From assembly GCA_964406005.1 (NCBI GenBank), contig CAYOPZ010000013.1, positions 12,724 to 76,723 of the forward strand: 64,000 bases of DNA. Direction: 5' to 3'. The notes under the pieces are model-generated. The model was not told the origin of the DNA. It did no database searches and saw only the letters and a program-made list of their open reading frames with translations. Below are positions 34,026-41,776 of this stretch, one piece after another; the stretch's first letter is position 1, and every line of letters begins with the position of its first letter. A program made the translations under genes and the position numbers. The stretch is from CAYOPZ01 sp964406005 (GTDB lineage: Bacteria; Bacteroidota; Bacteroidia; Bacteroidales; SM23-62).

Positions 34026-35408
34026 ATGAAAGGGAGAAATACATTATACATTACGGCCATCACCCTGGTGGCGACATTGGGGGGACTCCTGTTCGGATAT
34101 GATACGGCGGTAATTTCAGGCGCTGAAAAATCCGTTCAGGCTTACCTTATCAATAGTCTCGGTTTGAACTCTCTGGTTCATGGTGCCACCATATCGAGTG
34201 CGCTGATCGGATGTATCATAGGAGGAAGCTTTTCCGGGCTGATTGCCTCAAGGATAGGCCGCAGGAAAGCACTTTTTCTGGCAGCTTCTTTATTTTTTGT
34301 TTCAGCGCTCGGATCCGGTAATCCTGAATTCCTGTTTTTTACCAAAGGCGAACCCACAATGGGCTTGTTGTACATGTTTAATTTTTACAGGATCATCGGC
34401 GGTGTAGGGGTTGGCCTGGCTTCTGCCGTCTGCCCGATGTATATCGGTGAAATAGCTCCTGCCGATATTCGCGGAAGACTGGTTTCATATAACCAGTTTG
34501 CCATCATCTTCGGAATGCTGGTGGTTTATTTTGTCAACTGGGGAATTGCAAACGGCCAGACACTGGAATGGATTAACGATATCGGCTGGAGACGTATGTT
34601 TGTTTCGGAGGCCATCCCTGCAGGGCTGTTTGGCCTGTTGCTCTTTTTGGTTCCGGAAACCCCCCGTTATCTTGCCCTTAGCGGAAAGGATGACAAAGCG
34701 CTGGGGATCCTCACCAGGATCAACGGAGCGGAAGGAGCCGGGAAGATATTACAGGAGATAAAAGTAACGGTTGAAAAGTCTTCTGCCCGCTTATTTGCTT
34801 ATGGAAGGATTGTGATCATCATAGGTATTTTACTGTCCGTATTTCAGCAGTTTGTCGGGATCAACGTGGCCCTTTATTATGCACCGCGTATTTTTGAAAG
34901 CATGGGCGCCGAGAAGGACGCCTCCCTGTTGCAGACTGTTGTCATGGGAGTAGTAAATGTAATTTTTACGGTTGTCGCCATCCTTACGGTTGATAAATGG
35001 GGAAGGAGGCCCCTGTTGATGACGGGTTCTGTGGGCATGGCTGTCGGGATGTTTGCCATCGGTGCACTGGCATTCCTGAATGTCATCGGGATCGCAACCC
35101 TGGTGTTTATCATTATTTACACAGCCTCCTTCATGATGTCATGGGGGCCGATTTGCTGGGTACTTATTTCAGAGATCTTCCCGAATAAGATAAGGGGCAG
35201 GGCAGTGGCGATCGCTGTTGCGGCTCAGTGGGCGGCCAATTATCTGATATCTTCCACATATCCTGCCATGATGGAATTGAGCAGCGGGGGAACTTACTGG
35301 TTTTATGGGTTCATGAGCGTACTTTCTTTCGTTTTTGTCTGGAGGATGGTTCCTGAAACCAAGAACAAAACGCTGGAGGAAATGGAAAATCTGTGGACCG
35401 GGCATTGA
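34026..35408 (+). CDS. xylE: D-xylose/H+ symporter (MFS sugar porter)
   Basis: 460 aa, 12 predicted membrane spans. Sugar-porter signatures: LFGYDTAVISGA in the first span, RIGRRKALF in the 2-3 loop, PETPRYLAL after span 6, FQQFVGINVALYYAP in span 7 and PETKNKTLEEME at the C-terminus. The operon position directly after xylA points to xylose as substrate. It is the last gene of the xylR-xylBAE unit; a 66-bp gap separates the GH30 gene, with no clear terminator. Confidence 0.92.
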   Translation: MKGRNTLYITAITLVATLGGLLFGYDTAVISGAEKSVQAYLINSLGLNSLVHGATISSALIGCIIGGSFSGLIASRIGRRKALFLAASLFFVSALGSGNPEFLFFTKGEPTMGLLYMFNFYRIIGGVGVGLASAVCPMYIGEIAPADIRGRLVSYNQFAIIFGMLVVYFVNWGIANGQTLEWINDIGWRRMFVSEAIPAGLFGLLLFLVPETPRYLALSGKDDKALGILTRINGAEGAGKILQEIKVTVEKSSARLFAYGRIVIIIGILLSVFQQFVGINVALYYAPRIFESMGAEKDASLLQTVVMGVVNVIFTVVAILTVDKWGRRPLLMTGSVGMAVGMFAIGALAFLNVIGIATLVFIIIYTASFMMSWGPICWVLISEIFPNKIRGRAVAIAVAAQWAANYLISSTYPAMMELSSGGTYWFYGFMSVLSFVFVWRMVPETKNKTLEEMENLWTGH

Positions 35409-35474
35409 ATTCTGCGAGAGCATTGACGGCATCGCGCTCTGCAAATATAATTTGAACAACTTATAAAAAAGACC

Positions 35475-36965
35475 ATGAAAACAACAAGATTATTAGTATT
35501 TATCGCACTGGTTGCCTTTCCCGGCATCCGGCTGTTTTCACAGGATGGCACTTCCGTTGAATGGATAAGCACTGTCGACGGAAACCCATGGGTGAAGCAT
35601 ACCGTTGGGGTTGAAGGGAACCGGGAATTTCCGGAACCTGTCATCATTGATCCGGAAAAAACCGTACAGACCATCGACGGCTTCGGAGGATGCTTTAACG
35701 AACTGGGATGGGAGGCGCTGAATTCCGTTTCCCATGCTGAAAAAAACGACATCCTCCAGAACCTTTTTAATCCTGTATCGGGCTGTAAATTCAATATCTG
35801 CCGTATGCCTCTGGGCGCAAACGATTATGCTGTGGACTGGTACAGTTTCGATGAAACGGCAGGGGATTATGACATGGAGCATTTTTCGATTGCCCGCGAC
35901 AGGTTGCGCCTGATACCCTATATCAAGGCTGCAAAGCAGATCAGGCCGGACCTGCAGGTATGGGCCTCACCGTGGAGTCCTCCCTCCTGGATGAAAACGA
36001 ATAACTATTATGCATGCCGCACTCCTGAAGAATCGCAGAGAATGATGGAAATGATGAATCAAATGAGGGAGAGGCCGCCCGCGGGCGAAAGGCCGGAAGG
36101 TGAGATGCCTGCAATGCCCCGGGTACAGGGAAATGCAACGGAAAACATGTTTGTCATGGATGACCGGACATTGTCGGCCTACGGATTGTATTTTTCCAGG
36201 TTTATTCAGGAGTACAAAAAGGAAGGAATTGATATATATGCGGTACATGTTCAGAACGAACCGAATTCATGTCAGAATTTCCCATCCTGTTTATGGACTC
36301 CCGAAGGACTCAATACCCTTGTCAAATACGTCGGGAAACAATTTGAAAAGGACGGTCTGGAAACAGAAATCTGGCTGGGAACCATTGAACGTGCACTGCC
36401 TGAAAGTGTGGACCCCGTACTCGGAGACCCGGAAGCTTCAAAATACATCACGGGAGTAGGGTTTCAATGGGCCGGTAAAGGCGTTATAGCCCATGTCAAT
36501 GAAACCTATCATGAACTGAAACTTATGCAGACAGAAACAGAATGCGGCAATGGTTCCAATGATTGGGCAGCCATGGAACATACGTTTTCTTTGCTGAAGC
36601 ATTATTTTGAGAACGGGGCCAATTCATACATGTACTGGAACATGATCCTTGACCATACGGGGAAAAGCAGCTGGGGATGGACACAAAATTCAATGATAAC
36701 GATCACGGAAGATCTGCAGGTCGAATACAATCCTGAATTTTATCTGATGAAACATTTCAGCCATTTCATCGAGCCTTCTGCCAGATTTATCGATGTTGCC
36801 GGTGATGAAAACTGCCTTGCGTTCCTGAATCCTGACAATGAAGTGATCGTTATTTATTACAATGAAAAAGAAGAGCCGGTTTCAAAAACTTTCGAAGTAA
36901 GCGGCTCAAAGATCAATGTTGAACTTCAGGCAAAATCGCTGCATACTTTTATGGTGAAGATTTAG
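35475..36965 (+). CDS. Secreted GH30 glycoside hydrolase
   Basis: 496 aa with a Sec signal (cleavage near FSQ-DG). The GH30 core starts with QTIDGFGGCFNELGW. The acid/base is Glu262 in VQNEP and the nucleophile probably Glu356 in QTETECGNG. FGFGG/TEtE features favour the GH30 glucosidase-like subfamilies (beta-glucosidase, beta-1,6-glucanase, xylosidase) over the xylanase subfamily, but I cannot assign one. Residues ~187-220 are a Met/Pro/Glu-rich insertion (MMEMMNQMRERPPAGERPEG) before the acid/base strand, absent from typical members. The exported enzyme probably trims a xylose- or glucose-containing side chain. Confidence 0.88.
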   Translation: MKTTRLLVFIALVAFPGIRLFSQDGTSVEWISTVDGNPWVKHTVGVEGNREFPEPVIIDPEKTVQTIDGFGGCFNELGWEALNSVSHAEKNDILQNLFNPVSGCKFNICRMPLGANDYAVDWYSFDETAGDYDMEHFSIARDRLRLIPYIKAAKQIRPDLQVWASPWSPPSWMKTNNYYACRTPEESQRMMEMMNQMRERPPAGERPEGEMPAMPRVQGNATENMFVMDDRTLSAYGLYFSRFIQEYKKEGIDIYAVHVQNEPNSCQNFPSCLWTPEGLNTLVKYVGKQFEKDGLETEIWLGTIERALPESVDPVLGDPEASKYITGVGFQWAGKGVIAHVNETYHELKLMQTETECGNGSNDWAAMEHTFSLLKHYFENGANSYMYWNMILDHTGKSSWGWTQNSMITITEDLQVEYNPEFYLMKHFSHFIEPSARFIDVAGDENCLAFLNPDNEVIVIYYNEKEEPVSKTFEVSGSKINVELQAKSLHTFMVKI

Positions 36966-37006
36966 AAGAAGGGAATCACGGCCCGGATTTTTCCTGCCGA
37001 TGGCAT

Positions 37007-38050
37007 ATGAAAGTCAAAGAACAATCTTTCGGGAAGCTGAAGAACGGGGAAGAAGCATCTCTGTTTATTCTGACGGACAATACCATTACCGTAAAAATAA
37101 CCAATTACGGGGGGATCATAACAGCCATTGAAACCCCCGACAAAGACGGGAAGCCTGGAAATATCGCGCTGGGTTTCGATACACTGGACAGGTACATTGA
37201 TGATTACTATCTTAAGAACAATCCGTATTTCGGTTGCCTGATCGGCCGCTACGGAAACCGGATTGCCAACGGAAAATTCTCTTTACAGGGGAAATCATAT
37301 ACATTGGTCTGCAATAACGAAAAGAACCATCTGCATGGCGGGAATACCGGATTCGACAGGAAGCTGTGGTCGGCGGATCGTATAGAAAGCCATAAGGGAG
37401 CAGGAGTTGAGCTTTCCTATACCAGTCCTCACCTGGAGGAAGGATATCCCGGGAATCTTGCAGTAACGGTAACATATATCCTTAATGAACGGAACGAATT
37501 ATTGATCCGGTATGCTGCCGTTACGGATCAGACAACGGTTCTGAACCTGACAAATCACACCTATTTCAATTTAAAGGGGAACAAAGGGGATATACTGGAC
37601 CATCATCTGACCGTCCGTGCGGAAATGTATACAAAAGCGGAGGCGCTGATCCCGACAGGCGAAATCGCATCCGTGGAAAATACACCTTTCGACTTCAGAA
37701 GGTCGAAAAAGATCGGAAAAGACATCGCACGCCTGCCCGGGGGGTATGACCTGAATTTTGTGCTGGACCCGCAGAAAACAACGCTTCCCGTGGTTGCTGA
37801 GCTTCGCGAGGATTCAAGCGGGAGGAAAGTGGAGCTTTATACGACGCAGCCGGGACTGCAATTATATACGGGTTATCATATTCCTGAATTTACAATCGGC
37901 GGGAAAAAAGTATATGGAAGATATTCCGGAGTGGCGCTGGAAGCACAGCATTTCCCCGATTCACCGAATCATCCCGGGTTTCCCCCGGTCATTCTTCACC
38001 CGGGGGAAACATATGAGCACAGCACGATCTATAAATTCGGGACTGTATAG
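37007..38050 (+). CDS. galM: Aldose 1-epimerase
   Basis: 347 aa GalM-family mutarotase, no export signal. It interconverts alpha and beta anomers of free sugars so that released xylose or galactose can enter catabolism. Catalytic features: His in NHLHGGNTGFDRKLW, the NLTNHTYFNLKG segment with the second His, and the Glu in VALEAQHFPDSPNH. It starts 41 bp after GH30 and is likely transcribed with it. It fits as the entry step before xylose isomerase. Confidence 0.93.
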   Translation: MKVKEQSFGKLKNGEEASLFILTDNTITVKITNYGGIITAIETPDKDGKPGNIALGFDTLDRYIDDYYLKNNPYFGCLIGRYGNRIANGKFSLQGKSYTLVCNNEKNHLHGGNTGFDRKLWSADRIESHKGAGVELSYTSPHLEEGYPGNLAVTVTYILNERNELLIRYAAVTDQTTVLNLTNHTYFNLKGNKGDILDHHLTVRAEMYTKAEALIPTGEIASVENTPFDFRRSKKIGKDIARLPGGYDLNFVLDPQKTTLPVVAELREDSSGRKVELYTTQPGLQLYTGYHIPEFTIGGKKVYGRYSGVALEAQHFPDSPNHPGFPPVILHPGETYEHSTIYKFGTV

Positions 38051-38140
38051 CTAACACCCCGGTTCAACCCGGGCCGTACACAAACTGTACACGAATATTT
38101 GTAATATTGTTTTAATAAAACCTGAACCAATCAATAAAAC

Positions 38141-39745
38141 ATGGATATGAAACGAATAAAACAACGGGCAATAAACAGGAATAAGATTGTCATTAACCGC
38201 GAATTGAGTATTACGGTTTCACTGCTGGCTATTTTATTCATGATGACCAGCTGTACCCTTCGGAAAACATCCCAGGAGCAGGTTAAACCACGTATTGTGG
38301 TTACATGTGATCCTGAGCTGGACGACTTGAATTCAATCATCCGCTTTTTACTCTATAGCACCGATTTCAGGGTGGAAGGCCTCATTTATGCCAGCAGCCA
38401 GTACCACTGGAAAGGAGATGGCAAAGGAACCAGGTGGTTCGTTCCAGGGCGGGAATATACACGATTCGGACTGAATATGGGACCAATGGAATCCTGGCGC
38501 TGGGCTGAAAACGAGCGCTTCATTGACGATGCCGTAGAAGCTTACGGGCAGGTCTATCCGAATCTTAAGGTACACGATCCGGATTATCCTGCTCCTGAAT
38601 ATCTCAAGTCAAAAATCCGGGTTGGAAATATCGAGTTTGATGGTGATATTTCCAAGGATTCGCCGGGATCAGATCTGATCAAGTCCCTGATGCTTGACGA
38701 TGTTCCGGGTCCACTGTTCATTACGGCTCAGGGAGGAGCCAGCACAATTGCCCGGGCTTTAAAATCCATCCGGGAAACTTATGAGAATACACCTGAATGG
38801 GAGGGTTTAAAAGAAAAGATTTCAAAAAAAGTCATTTTAAGCCTGTCAGGCGATCAGGATGATACGTATGCAAATTACATTCAGCCAAATTGGCCTGATA
38901 TGGAAACACTGCAGGTTCGCGGAGGAAATATTGGTCTTGGTTACAATGCCCAGGCGAGTGTTAAGCCGGAATATGCTTTTTATTATGAGCCTGAGTGGGT
39001 GGAGGAGAATATCTCCAGCAAAGGGCCGCTGGGAGCCATGTACCGTGTTTGGGGAGACGGCAAACAGATGGTCAAGGGCGATATCTTCGATTATTTCGGC
39101 ATGTCGGGTTACACAGATGAAGAACTCAGGGAAATGGGATACATCGTCTGGACACCGGTGCAGGAAAAAGGCTCCTGGTTGGGAGAAGGGGATACCCATA
39201 CCTTCTTGAACCTTCTTGATAACGGATTGCGGGCATATGAAGATCAAACATGGGGAGGTTGGGCCGGTCGTAAAGGTGAGAATCCCGTGCCAACGGATTT
39301 TTCTGCCTTACCGACTGATTCAGCTGCCATGGCATCCTTTATGAGACAAGATTCAGATCCGGATTTTCCTGATTTCCTGCCGGCAGTACAAAATGGTATT
39401 GCGGCTCGTTTTTTATGGTCTGTGACACCCGATTATGAAGATGCAAATCATGAACCAATAATAAAGGCGCCTTTGGACATCACGGCCAAACCTGGTGAAA
39501 AGGCTAAACTTAAGGCACGTGTTTCTGACCCGGACGGGAATAGCGTTTCACTTAAGTGGATGCAATTCAGGTCGGGCAGCTATGAAGGAGACGTGGCTGC
39601 CGCAGATCCGACATCAGCTTCAACTCCAATAGTAATTCCTGAAGATGCGGAGCCCGGACAAACCATCCATATGATTCTTGAGGCGGTTGATGATGGTCAA
39701 CCTGCTTTAACACGGTATCACAGAGTAATTATTACTGTGGTATAG
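38141..39745 (+). CDS. DUF1593 protein (nucleoside-hydrolase-like), copy 2
   Basis: 534 aa; a second ATG at 38147 is equally possible. Lipoprotein signal with Cys in LFMMTSCTL. Same architecture as the copy at 25662: RIVVTCDPELDDLNSIIRFL in place of TTDGEVDDQNSFHRLL, then GLIYASSQYHWKGDGKG, and a C-terminal Ig-like domain (ITAKPGEKAKLKARVSDPDG). The two copies are clearly homologous but diverged throughout. By eye this copy is more AT-rich than its neighbours, which may mark a separate origin. It lies at the distal edge of the PUL, next to a truncated gene start. Confidence 0.8.
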   Translation: MDMKRIKQRAINRNKIVINRELSITVSLLAILFMMTSCTLRKTSQEQVKPRIVVTCDPELDDLNSIIRFLLYSTDFRVEGLIYASSQYHWKGDGKGTRWFVPGREYTRFGLNMGPMESWRWAENERFIDDAVEAYGQVYPNLKVHDPDYPAPEYLKSKIRVGNIEFDGDISKDSPGSDLIKSLMLDDVPGPLFITAQGGASTIARALKSIRETYENTPEWEGLKEKISKKVILSLSGDQDDTYANYIQPNWPDMETLQVRGGNIGLGYNAQASVKPEYAFYYEPEWVEENISSKGPLGAMYRVWGDGKQMVKGDIFDYFGMSGYTDEELREMGYIVWTPVQEKGSWLGEGDTHTFLNLLDNGLRAYEDQTWGGWAGRKGENPVPTDFSALPTDSAAMASFMRQDSDPDFPDFLPAVQNGIAARFLWSVTPDYEDANHEPIIKAPLDITAKPGEKAKLKARVSDPDGNSVSLKWMQFRSGSYEGDVAAADPTSASTPIVIPEDAEPGQTIHMILEAVDDGQPALTRYHRVIITVV

Positions 39746-39780
39746 CATAAATTTCAAGTTTAAAAACTAAACGTATAAAA

Positions 39781-39823
39781 ATGAAAAAGCCGGGTATATT
39801 TATGTGCCTGCTTATAGCCACAT
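39781..39823 (+). pseudogene. Truncated start of a secreted-protein gene (signal peptide only)
   Basis: 35 bp after DUF1593 copy 2 there is an ATG after an A-rich leader that encodes MKKPGIFMCLLIATFI, a typical Bacteroidota export signal. From 39824 the same strand is the antisense of the dps 3' end, and the frame closes at TGA near 39876. The most economical reading is a PUL gene cut off by a deletion or rearrangement whose breakpoint is at about 39824. A chance match is possible since the evidence is only ~14 residues. Confidence 0.4.
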
Positions 39824-40291
39824 TTATTCTAAAAATGCATTGTACATCCAGATCATTTTTTCCTGCTCGTCAATGAATCCGGTGACCAGATCAACGGTTC
39901 CGTCATCGCCGGCATCCGCTGCCATGGCTGAAATTTCCCGTTCATCCCCGAGCAATTGCTTCAGCCCTGCCAGTACTTCCCTTACCGTTTCTTCTGCAGA
40001 GGAAACATTCTCTTTTTCCGGCATGCCTGCCAGTTTCAGATATTTCGAAAAGGCATGTGTCGGGGTCCCTTCCAGCATGATTATCCTTTCGGCAATTTCA
40101 TCTGCCTTGTCGTTCAAACCGTCGTAAAGCTCTTCGAACTTTTCATGCAGGAGGAAGAATTGTTTCCCGGTAATGTTCCAGTGAAATCCCCTTACATTCA
40201 TATAAAACACCTGCACATTGCTTAGCAGTGCATCCAGTTTTCCGACCATCTTTTCAGTATAGTCTTTGTTTAATCCGATTTGAGTTTCCAT
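39824..40291 (-). CDS. dps: Dps-family ferritin-like protein
   Basis: 155 aa, four-helix ferritin-like fold forming a dodecamer that oxidises and stores iron and protects DNA. NVRGFHWNITGKQFFLLHEKFEELYDGLNDKADEIAERI contains the His, Asp and Glu of the intersubunit ferroxidase site. The N-terminus is short, without a Lys-rich DNA-binding tail, so it may act mainly in iron and peroxide handling. Convergent with the truncated gene start and in the same direction as the Qmo-like operon, which ends 66 bp upstream of it. Oxidative-stress control is likely but no site was identified. Confidence 0.93.
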   Translation of the reverse strand: METQIGLNKDYTEKMVGKLDALLSNVQVFYMNVRGFHWNITGKQFFLLHEKFEELYDGLNDKADEIAERIIMLEGTPTHAFSKYLKLAGMPEKENVSSAEETVREVLAGLKQLLGDEREISAMAADAGDDGTVDLVTGFIDEQEKMIWMYNAFLE

Positions 40292-40357
40292 AATTTTTAA
40301 AATGATTTATCGCAGGTTGTGTGATTCACATTGAAGTATTGTGTTTCCCCGGATTTT

Positions 40358-41494
40358 CTAAGGCTCCTGCAGATAATGAATGAACAGGACCACAGGGCGA
40401 TACACGGCATGTGCAAATTTGGTGAAAATGAGCAACAGCACGAGCTCCATGGAAATCACGGTATGGATGACAAATACCACCTGGTTCATCAATGTATCGG
40501 CATTCAGGGTCACAGCCGTTTCAAGCCAGAAACCCGTGAAGCCGGCCAGCCAGATGAATGCCAGGAAAAACCAGTCGGCCGTGCTGCTTTTTGCATAAAA
40601 ATGCGTTGGCCTGGTCAGCCGGTAATATATGGCAAGACTTGCACCGTACATCATCAGCAACCCTGTGACGGTGCCCAGCAGCCTGGACGGCAGCCAGATG
40701 TCGGTCGCCGGATCCTTGAAGATAAAATCCAGGATGGTTGCCAGCAGCAAACCCAGGAAGCCGATCATGATGGCCCAGTGCACAAACCATGGCTTGATGA
40801 ACCAGGGTTTTGCCGCCCAGTAAGCATCGTCCTGCCTGTCACATTCCCTGTACCTTTTCATAGTCACGATCTCACCGGCGGTTTTTACAACGGCTTTCCA
40901 TATTTTCACCGCTCCAGCCTTGCTTCGTTCCTGTACCTCGCCCGTTCTGTCTTTCCTGAAACGGGACAGCATTTTATAAAGCCCGAGAACGGTGATGATC
41001 CCGATGAAAACAAATACATACAAACCGAGGTCGTGAACCACATCGAACGGCAGCAGGCTGAAGATCCACCTGGCGACCTCATGATCCGGTTTCATGGTCA
41101 TCAGGAGGAAAAACAGTACCATGGCAATGACCAGGGTGATTCCCGTAAATGCAAACGGATTCCGGAACATAAGCCGGGTCAGGCCCGTAGGTTCGTAATG
41201 TGCAATGGCATACCTGCGAAGTGCGGCTACATAGTCTCCGGGCTCGGCTTCCCGCGGGCAGGTCTGGGAACATTCGCCGCATCCGTAGCAAAGCCAAATC
41301 TCCCTGCTCGAAAGGATCTTGTCTTTCATTCCCAGCATACCGTACCTTATCAGGTTTCTGGGGAAAAATGCATTTTCTTCGGACAACTCACAGATGGCGG
41401 TGCAGTTCCCGCAACTGTAGCAGGCACTGAAATCCACGGTGCCGTATGATCGGATTTCCTCTGCCAGACCCGGATTTAATACGGCTGTACTCAT
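40358..41494 (-). CDS. qmoC: QmoC/HdrC-HdrE-like membrane Fe-S subunit
   Basis: 378 aa. The N-terminal ~110 residues are an HdrC-like domain with two [4Fe-4S] motifs, CYSCGNCTAIC and CYGCGECSQTCPREAEPGDY. The remainder is a cytochrome-b-type membrane domain like HdrE/NarI with about six spans and His residues suited to heme (KPWFVHWAIM, VIHTVISMELVLLL). This HdrC-HdrE fusion is the hallmark of QmoC, which exchanges electrons between menaquinone and the soluble HdrA-like subunits. Its start overlaps the stop of the small wHTH gene (ATGA). It is the last gene of the operon. Confidence 0.87.
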   Translation of the reverse strand: MSTAVLNPGLAEEIRSYGTVDFSACYSCGNCTAICELSEENAFFPRNLIRYGMLGMKDKILSSREIWLCYGCGECSQTCPREAEPGDYVAALRRYAIAHYEPTGLTRLMFRNPFAFTGITLVIAMVLFFLLMTMKPDHEVARWIFSLLPFDVVHDLGLYVFVFIGIITVLGLYKMLSRFRKDRTGEVQERSKAGAVKIWKAVVKTAGEIVTMKRYRECDRQDDAYWAAKPWFIKPWFVHWAIMIGFLGLLLATILDFIFKDPATDIWLPSRLLGTVTGLLMMYGASLAIYYRLTRPTHFYAKSSTADWFFLAFIWLAGFTGFWLETAVTLNADTLMNQVVFVIHTVISMELVLLLIFTKFAHAVYRPVVLFIHYLQEP

Positions 41495-41775
41495 TTTTTT
41501 AATTGATAGAAATAATATTCATCCATGTCATCCAGCTCCCCGGCAGTGATCAGGCCATACTTCCTGAGCGACATGACAAAATAGGTCGTTTCGGCCTTGT
41601 CGGTGCCCAGCTTTTCAGCCAGTTCGGGAATGGTCAGGGGGCCTTCTTCCAGTGCCTGGCGGATGGCCCTTTTCATCCGGTTGAACCGTTTCAGCTCCTC
41701 CTTTACAGGGGAGGGAACCTGACGTTCATTTTTTATCAGGTCAAGGGTCGGTGTCGATGTTTTTTTCTTTTCCAT
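41491..41775 (-). CDS. Small winged-helix protein inside the Qmo-like operon
   Basis: 94 aa. A winged-helix pattern covers residues ~33-85 (MKRAIRQALEEGPLTIPELAEKLGTDKAETTYFVMSLRKYGLI), followed by an acidic DDMDEYYFY stretch. It sits between the qmoB-like and qmoC-like genes with 1-bp spacing on one side and a 4-bp overlap on the other, so it is made with the complex. It could be a regulator or a structural accessory using the fold for protein contacts. No experimental role is known to me. Confidence 0.7.
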   Translation of the reverse strand: MEKKKTSTPTLDLIKNERQVPSPVKEELKRFNRMKRAIRQALEEGPLTIPELAEKLGTDKAETTYFVMSLRKYGLITAGELDDMDEYYFYQLKK

Positions 41776-41776
41776 A

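Noticed and set aside
40331..41449. Long 372-codon plus-strand frame opposite qmoC
   Set aside because: It is rich in His, Gln, Pro and Gly with no family motif and lies entirely antisense to a gene with intact Fe-S and membrane motifs; a codon-bias shadow.
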